A stretch of DNA of 23,207 nucleotides, from the NCBI GenBank assembly GCA_003157595.1, contig PMKB01000285.1, positions 1,921-25,127 of the forward strand. The letters run 5' to 3'. This document shows, piece by piece, positions 6,863-14,836 of the stretch. The notes under the pieces were generated by a model that saw only the letters and a list, made by a program, of their open reading frames with translations, was not told the origin of the DNA and did no database searches. The position numbers were made by a program, and so were the translations under genes. How positions within the stretch are numbered: the first letter of the stretch is position 1; each line of letters starts with the position of its first letter. Source of the stretch: Solirubrobacterales bacterium (lineage in GTDB: Bacteria; Actinomycetota; Thermoleophilia; Solirubrobacterales; Solirubrobacteraceae).

Positions 6863-7354
6863 CCCCCAACGTGCGATCAAGCTCCGCTGGTGCTTCGCCT
6901 CCGCCGTAGGGCCTACCGCGTCGCCTACCGCCTGCTCCAGCTGGCCGCCTTCGCCTGGCCCCCACGCGGCCAGGGGGCGAAGGCCGCGCTCGTCTGCGAC
7001 GGTCAGCTGCTGCTGGTCCATCACACCTACGGCCCCGCCCGGTGGGAGCTGCCTGGCGGCGGCGTCAGACGCGGCGAAGAGCCGCTCGCGGCCCTGCGAC
7101 GCGAACTCGCCGAGGAACTGGGGCTCAGCGTCGCAGACGCGATCGCGCTCGCCGTCATCCACGGACCCGGGCGCAACAGTCGCCATCGCACGCATCTCTA
7201 CCGCGTCGATGTCGGCTCCAAACACGTTCAGCCAGACCTGGTCGAGATCGCCGAAGCCCGCTGGTGGGATCCCGGCGCATTGCCGCCGCGGCTCGGCTCG
7301 ATGGTTGGCGAGGCGCTGACGCTCGCCGGGCTGGCCCAACCGGCAGGACCGTGA
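6851..7354 (+). CDS. Nudix hydrolase
   Basis: 167 residues. The Nudix box is complete: G70, E76, R84-E85-L86, E88-E89, G91 in the segment from GGVRRGEEP to LAEELGL. Such enzymes hydrolyse a nucleoside diphosphate linked to another group, with Mg2+ held by the box glutamates. Residues 14-45 form an Arg-rich amphipathic helix (LRLRRRAYRVAYRLLQLA), seen in some actinobacterial relatives; it might touch membrane or nucleic acid. The substrate cannot be assigned. ATG 6851 is supported by the -10 box 6 nt upstream (leaderless); GTG 6890 is the alternative. The stop overlaps a possible GTG start at 7351 of the kinase gene, so the two may be coupled. Confidence 0.88.
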   Translation: MFAQPPTCDQAPLVLRLRRRAYRVAYRLLQLAAFAWPPRGQGAKAALVCDGQLLLVHHTYGPARWELPGGGVRRGEEPLAALRRELAEELGLSVADAIALAVIHGPGRNSRHRTHLYRVDVGSKHVQPDLVEIAEARWWDPGALPPRLGSMVGEALTLAGLAQPAGP

Positions 7355-7381
7355 ACTCGTGTGAACTGTGGCCGATCGCGG

Positions 7382-7387
7382 TAGCGT
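7382..7387 (+). promoter_or_regulatory. Possible -10 box of kinase-aldolase operon
   Basis: TAGCGT lies 11 nt before ATG 7399, which would give a leader of only about 5 nt. TGTGAA at 7360-7365 is a weak -35 candidate with a 16-nt spacer. The same hexamer, TAGCGT, precedes two other genes in this window (15497 minus and 15712 plus). Confidence 0.35.
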
Positions 7388-7398
7388 CCGAGACGACG

Positions 7399-8589
7399 AT
7401 GCACCCCACATCACACCGACGTGCCGCGCCCGATGCGGTCGTCGCAGGCCACATCTCGCTGGATCTGTTCCCCGAACTGCCGGGACCGGTCGCCTATGAG
7501 CCCGGCCGCCTGACGGTCGTGGGACCGGCGCTGATATCGACCGGCGGCTCGGTCTCCAACACCGGACTGGCGCTGCACCGGCTCGGCGTGCCCGTGCGGC
7601 TCGTGGCGAAGGTCGGGGACGATCTCTTCGGACGGGCCTTGCTGGAAGCGCTGGCGCAGTTCGAGAGCGACCTGGGAGCCGAGATTCGCGTCTCTGCAGG
7701 AGAGGTCACGAGCTACACGATCGCGATCAGCCCACCGGGGGTCGATCGAACCTTCCTTCACTGCCCCGGCGCCAACCTGACGTTCTGCGCCGACGACGTT
7801 CGCGATGAGGTACTCGACGGCCCTCGGGTCTTTCATTTCGGCTATCCCCCGCTGATGCGCGAGATGTACCTCGCCGACGGGGAGCAGCTGCGCCGATTGT
7901 TCGAGCGGGTGCACGCTGCCGGACCGGCGACATCGCTCGACCTCTGCGCCGTAGATCCCGAAAGCGAGGCCGGAGCGGTGGACTGGCAGGCGGTGCTGTC
8001 GAACGCTCTGGCGTTTGTGGACGTCTTCGCCCCCAGCATCGAGGAGTTGCTGTTCATGCTCGACCGCCCGGCGCACGCGGCGCTTCAGGCGAGCCGCGGC
8101 ATCGGCGCCTTCGTTGACGCCAGCCGGCTCGCAGCGCTCGGCGATCGCCTGCTCGACATGGGCGTCGCCGTCGTCGCGATCAAGCTCGGCGACCAGGGCC
8201 TTTACCTGCGCACGTCCAGCGATACGGCCAGGATCGGCGCCTTCTGCGACCGCCTCGGCCTCTCCGCACAGGCATGGACCGATCGTGAGGTCCTGGCGCC
8301 CTGCTTCGCCGCGCGCACGGTCGTCGGAACGACCGGCTCCGGGGACGCCACGATCGCCGGGCTGCTGGCGGCGCTGCTGCGCGGCGAGGACCCGGTCGGC
8401 GCCGCGACCGGTGCAACCGCCGTCGGAGCATGCAGCGTCGAGGCCGTGGATCCGGCGAGTTCGGTGCCGCTCTGGCCGCAGGTCGCAGCGCGGCTGGCCG
8501 GCGGCTGGACCCGCCTGCCGCTCGACATCGATCTGGGAGACAATGTCAGCGTCGAGCGCAGCCCCACGGGCACGCTGACGCTCCGCTGA
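7399..8589 (+). CDS. PfkB-family carbohydrate kinase
   Basis: ATP-dependent sugar kinase of 396 residues in the ribokinase fold. Signature 1 lies at residues 49-79 (GGSVSNTGLALHRLG, then KVGDDLFGRAL). Signature 2 reads VVGTTGSGDATIAGLL, with D316 as catalytic base and the GTTGSGD anion hole. DVFAPSIEELLFML is the usual substrate and hinge region before it. The protein is longer than ribokinase (about 310) because of extra segments, including one at TDREVLAPCFAART. The downstream aldolase overlaps by one base (TGATG), so the pair probably acts in sequence: phosphorylate a keto-sugar or deoxy-sugar acid, then cleave it. IolC-like (5-dehydro-2-deoxygluconokinase) is one possibility. The start could instead be GTG 7351, overlapping the Nudix stop. 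Confidence 0.9.
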   Translation: MHPTSHRRAAPDAVVAGHISLDLFPELPGPVAYEPGRLTVVGPALISTGGSVSNTGLALHRLGVPVRLVAKVGDDLFGRALLEALAQFESDLGAEIRVSAGEVTSYTIAISPPGVDRTFLHCPGANLTFCADDVRDEVLDGPRVFHFGYPPLMREMYLADGEQLRRLFERVHAAGPATSLDLCAVDPESEAGAVDWQAVLSNALAFVDVFAPSIEELLFMLDRPAHAALQASRGIGAFVDASRLAALGDRLLDMGVAVVAIKLGDQGLYLRTSSDTARIGAFCDRLGLSAQAWTDREVLAPCFAARTVVGTTGSGDATIAGLLAALLRGEDPVGAATGATAVGACSVEAVDPASSVPLWPQVAARLAGGWTRLPLDIDLGDNVSVERSPTGTLTLR

Positions 8590-9563
8590 TGAAATCACTC
8601 GACGCCAAGCTCGCGAACATCCACGCCGATCCTGCCGGCGCACGCGACTTCATCCTTGCCGATGCCAAGGACGCAGACATGGCCTACGGCTTGGCCGCAA
8701 CCGGGATCGACCCGCTCAGCGGCAACGCGCGCTCGCTCGCCGATTTCCGCGACCAGGTCACCGAGATCGTCCGCCAGGGCCTCATCGACATCATGCTGAT
8801 GAGCGTCAGCACGAGCGAACAGGTGACGGTCGAGCAGCGGCTGTTCGAGGACTCCGAGATCACCGCGGCGGTGCGCGCCAACGACACTAGCGACGTCCAC
8901 GTGCTCGCCGGGGCGTCCTACCCGCAGCAGCCTTCGCGACCGTTTCGCACCGCGACCGTCGAGCAGATCACCGGCGCCGCGGGCGTCGATCTCGCGCTGT
9001 ATTCGATCACGCCCTCAGGAGACGCCGAGCTGGACGTCGCAGCACTCGAGGCCTACAGGGACTTCCGCCTCGAGTCCGAGCGTGGCGGACTGCGCCACTT
9101 TCTCGAGGTGTTCGCCCCCAACGTTCCAGAGCTTGCGCCGCCAGACCCCGGGCCATTCCTCAACGACTTCGTTGCGCGTACGCTCGCCGGGATTCCACGC
9201 GCTGCCCGGCCGCTGTTCCTGAAGATGCCCTACCACGGCCCGCGCGCCATGCAGGCGCTCGTCGCGTATGACCCCCACCTGGTCCCGGGCGTCCTGGGTG
9301 GGTCTTCCGGCACGACCTATGACGCCTTCTTCCTGCTCGAGGACGCGCGGCGCAACGGCGCTCGGGCGGCACTGTTCGGGCGCAAGATCAAAGACAGCGA
9401 GCACCCGCTCACGTTCGTCCGCCATCTGCGTGCAATCGCTGACGGCGAACTCGAAGCCGGCGAGGCCTGCCGGTCCTACCACGCGGAGCTCCAAGCGCTC
9501 GGCCTGCACCCACGCCGGTCGCTCGACGAAGACCTCGTACTCAGCGAGCCCTGGAACGCCTGA
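8589..9563 (+). CDS. Class I-like (beta/alpha)8-barrel sugar-phosphate aldolase
   Basis: 324 residues. The barrel is inferred from regular strand-helix alternation: LIDIMLMSVS, DVHVLAGAS, LALYSI, RHFLEVFAPN, RPLFLKMPYHG, LVPGVLGGSSG and ARAALFGRKIKDSEHP. The last two are typical of DhnA/LacD/FbaB-like aldolases, where a phosphate-binding GGSSG loop precedes a final strand carrying FGRKI. K212 in FLKMPYHG is the best candidate for the Schiff-base lysine. It is translationally coupled to the PfkB kinase (TGATG at 8587-8591), which supports a two-step kinase/aldolase catabolic module. The exact substrate is unknown; tagatose-, fructose- or deoxy-gluconate-type phosphates are candidates. A near-identical annotated homologue is not something I can name, so the family placement is moderate. 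Confidence 0.75.
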   Translation: MKSLDAKLANIHADPAGARDFILADAKDADMAYGLAATGIDPLSGNARSLADFRDQVTEIVRQGLIDIMLMSVSTSEQVTVEQRLFEDSEITAAVRANDTSDVHVLAGASYPQQPSRPFRTATVEQITGAAGVDLALYSITPSGDAELDVAALEAYRDFRLESERGGLRHFLEVFAPNVPELAPPDPGPFLNDFVARTLAGIPRAARPLFLKMPYHGPRAMQALVAYDPHLVPGVLGGSSGTTYDAFFLLEDARRNGARAALFGRKIKDSEHPLTFVRHLRAIADGELEAGEACRSYHAELQALGLHPRRSLDEDLVLSEPWNA

Positions 9564-9897
9564 GCGCAGGACCGCTGACTGAGGCCACAAGGCAGCTGGT
9601 CCAGCGAAAGCGGGGCCGCGCCGCGAGAGTCCGGCGCCGGCCAGCGCCCGTGTCGTAGGCGGCGCCCGACTGCACCGATGCGGCTCCATAGGCGACGGGC
9701 GTGCAGCCCGGGACGCGCAGGCAGGGTTCGCGGTCGGCCGTCCAAAGGCCCACAAATCGCCACCAACCGCCCTCCGCGACCGCCACAACGGCGCGGAGAC
9801 GGGAGCGCCCGAGCTCGCTCGCGACGCGCCCTGAAGAGCTCTCGCGTGGCGCATCGTCCGCTCGTTTAGAACGCTCGCCCGGCCGCATTTCGGCTGC
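9564..9897. other. Intergenic region with no supported gene
   Basis: About 330 bp between the aldolase and the CAP-like gene. It contains GC-rich inverted repeats such as GGCGCC at 9631-9636 repeated at 9660-9665, which may fold as a hairpin and end the kinase-aldolase transcript. A leftward open frame crosses it, but it has no recognisable domain and runs antisense into both neighbours. I see no tRNA and no riboswitch consensus that I know. Confidence 0.4.
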
Positions 9898-9903
9898 TAC
9901 GGT
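9898..9903 (+). promoter_or_regulatory. -10 box of CAP-like protein gene
   Basis: TACGGT ends 7 nt before ATG 9911. The GGTGA inside it (9901-9905) could also serve as a Shine-Dalgarno sequence 5 nt from the ATG if transcription began further upstream, so leaderless and leadered readings compete here. Confidence 0.4.
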
Positions 9904-9910
9904 GAACAAG

Positions 9911-11251
9911 ATGTGGGCACGGATGCTCCACGCGGTGCTGCTGGCTGGGGCTGTATGCACCGCCACCGCGGCGACTGCGTTGGCTGCGGCCCCCAACCCG
10001 GCGGCGAACATGCCGCTTTCGACTCCCCCCAGCTGCAGCTCCCCCAGCTCGACGGCATGTGAGAACGCGGCCGTCGCGGACCTGAACAGCGCGCATGCCG
10101 CGCTCGGACTCGGGGCCTACAGACTGCCCGCGGACTTCGACTCGCTGCCGCCGGCGGACCAGCTTTTCATCCTCTCCAACCTCGACCGCATCGCCTACGG
10201 GCTGCCGGCGATCGCCGGGCTGAGCCCGGCTCTGGACTCCGCCTCGCAGCTCGCCGTCGCCGACGACACCGACCCCAACCCGGACCCGGACCTGCCGCCC
10301 GGGCTCAACATCGTCGGCTGGTGGTCCAACTGGGCGGGAGGGTACGCGAACGCGTTGCTCGCCTACTACGGATGGATGTACGACGACGGTATCGGCAGCC
10401 CCAACATCGACTGCCGGGGCGCCGGCGATCCGGGCTGTTGGGGCCATCGTCAGGACGTCCTTGCCGTGTCCAACGCCGGCGCGCTGGTCATGGGAGCGGC
10501 CGCGGGCACCGACCCCTACCGCGAGCCGGGTTACGCGATGACGATCGTGGGGACCGCGAGCGCGAGCACGAGCTGGACGACGCTCAGCTACACCTGGACC
10601 GCGGCGCTGGCCGACATCGGCGGCTCGGGCTCCTCAGGGGGGAGCGGTGCCGGTTCGGGAAGCGGCGTTTCGGGGAGCGGCTCCTCGAGCGGCAGCGGCG
10701 GTTCTGGCAGCGGGGCCGGTTCGGGGAGCGGCCCCTCGGGCGGCAGCGGCGGTTCTGGCAGCGGTGGCTCAGGCACAAGCGGCTCCTCGGGCACAGGCGG
10801 CTCCTCGGGCGCAGGCGGCTCCTCGGGCGCAGGCGGAGGATCAGCCGGCGATGGCTCCTCCGGCAGCGGCAGCTCGTCGGGAAGCGGTGGTTCCTCCGGC
10901 GCCGGCCGCCCTCCGGTCGTCACGATCCCCTCAGGCTCGACCGGGACGGCGACACCCGCTTCGATCACGAAGAGCGTGCCGCCAACCGCGGTGATCGCGC
11001 ACGCACGCGTGAACGCGAGGGCTCACGCGGTGCGCTTCGTGCTGCTGGACTCCGGCACGCCGTCGGGGTTCCAGTGCGCGCTTGTGCGCCGCACCGGCAG
11101 GGCGGCGCGAACCGGCCCGCGCTACGCCGCGTGCGGAGCGGTGCGCGTGTACACGCATCTGGCAGCCGGTCGCTACACGTTCTACGCGCGGGCACTGGGT
11201 CCGCCGGGGTCCGATCGCAAGGCGGTACGGCGCTCGTTCTCGATCGGCTGA
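9911..11251 (+). CDS. Secreted CAP-like protein with Gly/Ser linker and Ig-like C-terminus
   Basis: 446 residues with a Sec signal peptide (MWARMLHAVLLAGAVCTATA, Ala-rich cleavage region near residue 27). Residues 45-235 resemble the CAP/SCP-like proteins of soil actinobacteria: an early LNSAHAALGL, NLDRIAYGLPAIAGLSP, NIVGWWSNWAGGYANALLAY, YGWMYDDG, a Cys pair around GDPGCWGHRQDVL, and GYAMTIVG. The HR motif may replace the usual CAP histidines; metal or ligand binding is unproved. Residues 237-332 are a Gly/Ser/Ala linker encoded by short DNA repeats. Residues 335-446 form a beta-sandwich-like domain with two Cys (FQCALVRR, RYAACGA) and the ending RYTFYARALGP, typical of bacterial Ig-like domains. 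GTG 9902 is an alternative start. Probably exported to the cell surface or medium; function unknown. Confidence 0.8.
   Translation: MWARMLHAVLLAGAVCTATAATALAAAPNPAANMPLSTPPSCSSPSSTACENAAVADLNSAHAALGLGAYRLPADFDSLPPADQLFILSNLDRIAYGLPAIAGLSPALDSASQLAVADDTDPNPDPDLPPGLNIVGWWSNWAGGYANALLAYYGWMYDDGIGSPNIDCRGAGDPGCWGHRQDVLAVSNAGALVMGAAAGTDPYREPGYAMTIVGTASASTSWTTLSYTWTAALADIGGSGSSGGSGAGSGSGVSGSGSSSGSGGSGSGAGSGSGPSGGSGGSGSGGSGTSGSSGTGGSSGAGGSSGAGGGSAGDGSSGSGSSSGSGGSSGAGRPPVVTIPSGSTGTATPASITKSVPPTAVIAHARVNARAHAVRFVLLDSGTPSGFQCALVRRTGRAARTGPRYAACGAVRVYTHLAAGRYTFYARALGPPGSDRKAVRRSFSIG
10781..10834 (+). repeat. Three 18-bp tandem repeats in Gly/Ser linker
   Basis: GGCTCCTCGGGCRCAGGC occurs at 10781-10798, 10799-10816 and 10817-10834; the last two are identical. 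Each encodes GSSG(T/A)G. Longer imperfect repeats built on GGTTCTGGCAGCGG lie just upstream (10700-10765). Slippage at these sites could change linker length. Confidence 0.85.
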
Positions 11252-11261
11252 GCGTCGGCTC

Positions 11262-12158
11262 TCAAGCGGTGCCGAAGTACTGCCCCACGGCGGTTGCAAG
11301 CCCGCGGGCGATCGCCTTTTCGCCGGCGACGCTGTCAGCGAGCGACGCCTGCGCCGGATTCGTGATGAACAGCGGCTCAATCAGTGCGCCCGGCATTTCG
11401 CTCGGAGCGGAGAAGTAGCCGGCTTTCGCCGGACCGATCAGCAGCAGGTGACCGTAGGCCCGGTCCGCGCTCGTGACCGAGGAGCCGTAGCCGACGTCGG
11501 GGTGAACTCCATCGTCGGCGACGCTCCGCCCGCTCTCGTTCAGCCGCGCGAGCACGCTGTGCTGCACGAGCTGCGCAAGCCTGCGGTTCGACTGCCTGAA
11601 CGTGCGAGCCGCGTCGTACAGCGTGAGGCTTCCGCCGTCGGAGGTGTAGTCGCTTGCGTTGAAATACACGCCGATCAGGATGTCCGCCCGGGCGAGATTT
11701 GCGCAGGCGTCGCGGGCGACGATGTCGCGATGAACGCCCTGTCCGCTGAACACACCGCCCGACAGGTCCCCTGGCGCAGGGCGCCCAACCGCCGCAGCAG
11801 TGGTGCGCGAGAGGACCACGCGATAGCCCTCCGCTCGCAGCGGCCCCAGCGCGTCCAGCGCCACACGCAATGTCTCGGTCGCCTCGTGAACGGTCCTGCC
11901 GCCGAGCGTCACGCCGACGGCACCCGGGTCGGGGCCACCGTGACCCGCGTCGATGAAGACCGTCTTGTGGCGCGGGGGCCCCGAGGTCGGCGCGAAGGAC
12001 ACACACGAGCCGGCCGCGAAGCGCGTTGGGTCGAGCGCTCGGCCGGCCGGCACGCCACCCGAGGCCGATCGTGGCGAGGCGCCCAACAGGGCCGCTGCTA
12101 CGGCAACTGCGACGGCGCCGGGCAGCCAACCCCGGGGGGTGCCGCTCAGCAACGCCAT
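11262..12158 (-). CDS. Divergent N-acetylmuramoyl-L-alanine amidase (family 3), secreted
   Basis: 298 residues with a signal or anchor segment GWLPGAVAVAVAAALLGA at residues 10-27. The Amidase_3 fold cleaves the bond between N-acetylmuramic acid and the stem peptide using zinc. Here H73 (FIDAGHGGPDPGAVG) and E92 fit the first two zinc ligands and E261 (PGALIEPLFITN) the catalytic glutamate. The third ligand, normally His in S-I-H-A-N, is Tyr165 in LIGVYFNASD. Activity is therefore uncertain, or the zinc site is built differently in this subfamily. The ATG 12158 is chosen because the signal segment follows at once, but it lacks a ribosome binding site. The frame stays open back to a TTG at 12302. 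The gene converges on the CAP-like gene, 10 nt apart. Confidence 0.82.
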   Translation of the reverse strand: MALLSGTPRGWLPGAVAVAVAAALLGASPRSASGGVPAGRALDPTRFAAGSCVSFAPTSGPPRHKTVFIDAGHGGPDPGAVGVTLGGRTVHEATETLRVALDALGPLRAEGYRVVLSRTTAAAVGRPAPGDLSGGVFSGQGVHRDIVARDACANLARADILIGVYFNASDYTSDGGSLTLYDAARTFRQSNRRLAQLVQHSVLARLNESGRSVADDGVHPDVGYGSSVTSADRAYGHLLLIGPAKAGYFSAPSEMPGALIEPLFITNPAQASLADSVAGEKAIARGLATAVGQYFGTA

Positions 12159-12307
12159 GCCAAGCGCCAAGCAGGAGCGACGCCAGATGCCCGGCCAACG
12201 CCGAGCGAGCCAAACGCGGTTCGGCGTGCCATGCCAATGTCTGCCGGCGCATCGCTGCGCCGGACGCCGACCATCCCGTGTTCCTTCCTCTCGTTGCCGC
12301 AACCCTA
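12146..12307 (-). promoter_or_regulatory. Promoter, strong RBS and 42-codon leader frame upstream of the amidase
   Basis: A -10-like TAGGGT (12307-12302) is followed by AGGAAGGA (12289-12282), the best ribosome binding site nearby, 7 nt before an ATG at 12274. That ATG opens a 42-codon frame (MVGVRRSDAPADIGMARRT...) ending TGA at 12146. It is out of frame with the amidase and overlaps its ATG 12158 by 13 nt. Either this is a real leader ORF feeding amidase translation by re-initiation, or a one- or two-base sequence error hides a longer N-terminus. Confidence 0.35.
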
Positions 12308-12383
12308 CCGGCGTCGCCGTCGTCGGTAGGGCGCGCCCGGAGCCGGCGTGCCCGCCACCGACACTGGCTAACCTTCATTGTCG

Positions 12384-12407
12384 ATTCGTCCGATGACTCG
12401 GATGGAT
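12384..12407. promoter_or_regulatory. Inverted repeat upstream of the MmpL gene
   Basis: ATTCGTCCGA and TCGGATGGAT, separated by TGAC, pair at 8 of 10 positions. The size and symmetry fit a TetR-type operator, and it lies 66 nt before the exporter start, but no TetR gene is present in the window. Confidence 0.35.
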
Positions 12408-12473
12408 GTGTCGTGATCGCGCTGGCGGTGTCGTCCCCGACCCGAGGCAGTTCGGTCGGGCCCGCCCTCAACC

Positions 12474-14660
12474 TTGCACGCACTCGCGGAACTAATCCAT
12501 CGACGCGCCCGCCTCGTGCTAGCGGCGACGGTCGTGTTCACCGTGGCGGCCGGTGTGATCGGCTCAGGGGTCGTCGGATCATTGAGCGACGGCGGCAGCT
12601 CCGATCCCAACGCTCCGAGCGCGATCGCGCAACAGCAGATCGTCGCAGCGACCGGTATCTCGTCCGAGCCGGGCCTGCTCGTGCTCGTACGCACCCCGGG
12701 GCCCGTCGCGGCCCGACCAGGCCGCGCTGTGGTCGCACACGTCGTGCGCGACATCCGGTCCCAGGCGGCCGTTTCGAAGGTCGTGAGTGTCCTCGACACG
12801 CGCCACCCCGCGGCGCTGCTGTCGAAGGACGCACACTCGACGATCGTCCTGGGGTTCTTCGGGACCCACGCTTCGGGCAACGCGGCGACCGCCGCCGCCG
12901 AGCGGATCAAGCGCGACCTCCGCAACGTGAATGGCGTGACCGTCGGCGGCAGCCAGCTCACATTCAGCCAACTGGACGACGCGATCGCCGCGCAGCTGCC
13001 GCAGGTTGAGCTGATCGCCTTCTCGATCCTCCTGCTGCTGTCGCTGATCGCCTTCCGCGGGCTCGTCGCGGCCTCGCTTCCGCTGATCGTGGGCGCGATC
13101 GCCGTGGCTGGAAGCCTGTTGATCATGCGCGCGCTCTCGCAGGTGACGTCGCTGTCGGTCTACTCCCTCAACCTGGTCACCGGGCTCGGGCTGGGGCTGG
13201 CGATCGACTACTCGCTGTTCATCGTCTACCGCTACCGCGAAGAGCTTGCTCGGTGTGGGCACTGCTCGGAGGCGCTCGAACGGACCCTCGGCACGGCCGG
13301 ACGCACGGTCGTCTTCTCATCGCTCACCGTCTCGGTCGCGCTGCTGTCGTTGCTGGTCTTCCCGCAGCGGATGCTTTCCTCGATGGGGATCGCGGCGGCG
13401 ATCGTGACGGTCTTCGCCGCCACGGCGGCGCTGATTCCGCTCGGGGCGGTGCTGACGCTGCTCGGGCCCCGTATCAACGCGCTCTCGCCGGCACGCCTGC
13501 AGCGCGCACGCAAGCGCGCAGAGGGTCCGGTGGCTGAAGGTCACTGGTACCGGCTCGCGATGCGCGTGATGCGCCGTCCCGTATTGGTCGCGGCGGCCTG
13601 TGCCGTGTGCCTGCTGCTCGTGGGACTCCCCGCGCTGAACCTGCATCTGGGGTCGACGGACTCGCGCGTGCTGCCCCGGAGCTCAAGCGCCCGTGTCGTC
13701 GATGCGCGGTTGGCGAGCCAGTTCGCCGCCGACGCCGCCAACCCGGTCGTGGCGCTGATCCGCGCGCCCGACGGCGCCGCCGCGGCGCTCGGCCGCTATC
13801 GCGCACGACTCACGCGCCTGCCGGGCGTCGCGACGACGCAGCCGCCGGTGCGCATTGCCAGGGGGCTTTGGAGCATCGACGTGCTCGCCTCGCATACGCC
13901 GCTGAGCACGCAGTCCCAGAACCTGATCGGCGAGATCCACACCGTGCCGGCCACCTTCGCGGTCGCGCTCGCCGGCGTGGCGGCGGAGCAGTACGACCAG
14001 GCCATCAGCCTGCGAACGCACATGCTGCTCGCGCTGATGATCCTCGCCGCGACGACGCTGACCGTGCTGTTCACGATGACCGGATCGGTCGTGCTCGCGA
14101 TCAAGTCGCTGATCATGAACCTACTGACGCTCAGCGCCGCGTTCGGCATCCTGGTGCTCGTCTTCCAGGACGGCCGCTTCCAGAGCCTGCTCGGCTACAC
14201 GGCCACGGGCTCGCTCGAGCAGACCAACATGATCATCCTCTTCATCATCGCCTTCGGGCTGTCGACCGACTACGGCGTGTTCCTGCTGGCGCGCATCAAG
14301 GAGGCCCACGACACCGGAGCGTCCGACAAAGTTGCGGTCGCCACCGGCCTGGAGCGCAGCGGGCGCGTCGTCAGCGCCGCGGCGCTGCTGTTCTGCGCTG
14401 CGGTGGGCTCGCTCGCCGCGTCGAACGTCGCCTCGCTCAAGGAGTTCGGCATCGGCGCCGCGCTGGCGGTGATCATCGATTCCACGATCGTGCGCGCACT
14501 GCTCGTACCGGCTCTGATGGCGCTGCTTGGGCGCGCAAACTGGTGGGCTCCGCGACGGCTGCGGCCGCTCTGCGGGCGCGCCTGGATCCACCCGGCCGAC
14601 CTGGTGCGCAGGCGGACGGCCGCCGAGCACGCTGCGTTGCCGGTCCCGCCGCGCGTCTGA
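12474..14660 (+). CDS. MmpL/RND-superfamily membrane exporter
   Basis: 728 residues, proton-driven export of lipids or hydrophobic compounds across the inner membrane. One span at residues 12-32, an extracytoplasmic domain (35-175), five spans, then the same plan repeated with a second porter domain (about 390-510) and five spans. The transport aspartates lie in GLAIDYSLFIVYRYREE and the second-half counterpart FGLSTDYGVFLLARIKE, as in MmpL proteins. The start must be TTG 12474 or later: the frame has a stop at 12414 and no ATG or GTG between, and MHALAELIHRRARLVLAATV matches how these proteins begin. A TTG start without a clear ribosome binding site suggests weak translation. Cargo unknown. 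It is divergent from the amidase, and both act at the cell envelope. Confidence 0.9.
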   Translation: MHALAELIHRRARLVLAATVVFTVAAGVIGSGVVGSLSDGGSSDPNAPSAIAQQQIVAATGISSEPGLLVLVRTPGPVAARPGRAVVAHVVRDIRSQAAVSKVVSVLDTRHPAALLSKDAHSTIVLGFFGTHASGNAATAAAERIKRDLRNVNGVTVGGSQLTFSQLDDAIAAQLPQVELIAFSILLLLSLIAFRGLVAASLPLIVGAIAVAGSLLIMRALSQVTSLSVYSLNLVTGLGLGLAIDYSLFIVYRYREELARCGHCSEALERTLGTAGRTVVFSSLTVSVALLSLLVFPQRMLSSMGIAAAIVTVFAATAALIPLGAVLTLLGPRINALSPARLQRARKRAEGPVAEGHWYRLAMRVMRRPVLVAAACAVCLLLVGLPALNLHLGSTDSRVLPRSSSARVVDARLASQFAADAANPVVALIRAPDGAAAALGRYRARLTRLPGVATTQPPVRIARGLWSIDVLASHTPLSTQSQNLIGEIHTVPATFAVALAGVAAEQYDQAISLRTHMLLALMILAATTLTVLFTMTGSVVLAIKSLIMNLLTLSAAFGILVLVFQDGRFQSLLGYTATGSLEQTNMIILFIIAFGLSTDYGVFLLARIKEAHDTGASDKVAVATGLERSGRVVSAAALLFCAAVGSLAASNVASLKEFGIGAALAVIIDSTIVRALLVPALMALLGRANWWAPRRLRPLCGRAWIHPADLVRRRTAAEHAALPVPPRV

Positions 14661-14808
14661 TCGCAGCCGCTGGCAGGCGAGCGCACCGCCGCACCTCGGC
14701 TGGCTGACCGATGACGTCGTGGATGCCATTCGGCTGCGGCAGCATCTCGTCGGGGCGCTGGGGCGCGGTCCAAGTCACCCGCCGGCGGCGAAAACTCATG
14801 GCGCCGTT

Positions 14809-14830
14809 CCGTCTCGCGACGGCGTAGGAT
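14809..14830 (+). promoter_or_regulatory. Promoter and inverted repeat before the small-protein locus
   Basis: TAGGAT at 14825-14830 is a -10 box whose end lies 6 nt before ATG 14837. Just upstream, CCGTC (14809-14813) and GACGG (14818-14822) form a perfect 5-4-5 inverted repeat in the spacer, a possible operator. No clear -35. Confidence 0.4.
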
Positions 14831-14836
14831 CTCCGC

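Noticed and set aside
9564..9900. Possible riboswitch before the CAP-like gene
   Set aside because: Structured and GC-rich, but I could not match the c-di-GMP, c-di-AMP, cobalamin or TPP consensus cores.
9541..10011. Leftward ORF of 156 codons across the region upstream of the CAP-like gene
   Set aside because: No recognisable domain, and it runs antisense to a signal-peptide gene and to the aldolase end.
10588..10968. Leftward Pro/Glu-rich ORF of 126 codons
   Set aside because: It is the antisense shadow of the Gly/Ser linker; its repetitive composition follows from the repeats on the other strand.
11082..12329. Rightward ORF of 415 codons opposite the amidase
   Set aside because: Arg/Ala-rich with no motifs; the opposite strand has clear amidase motifs.
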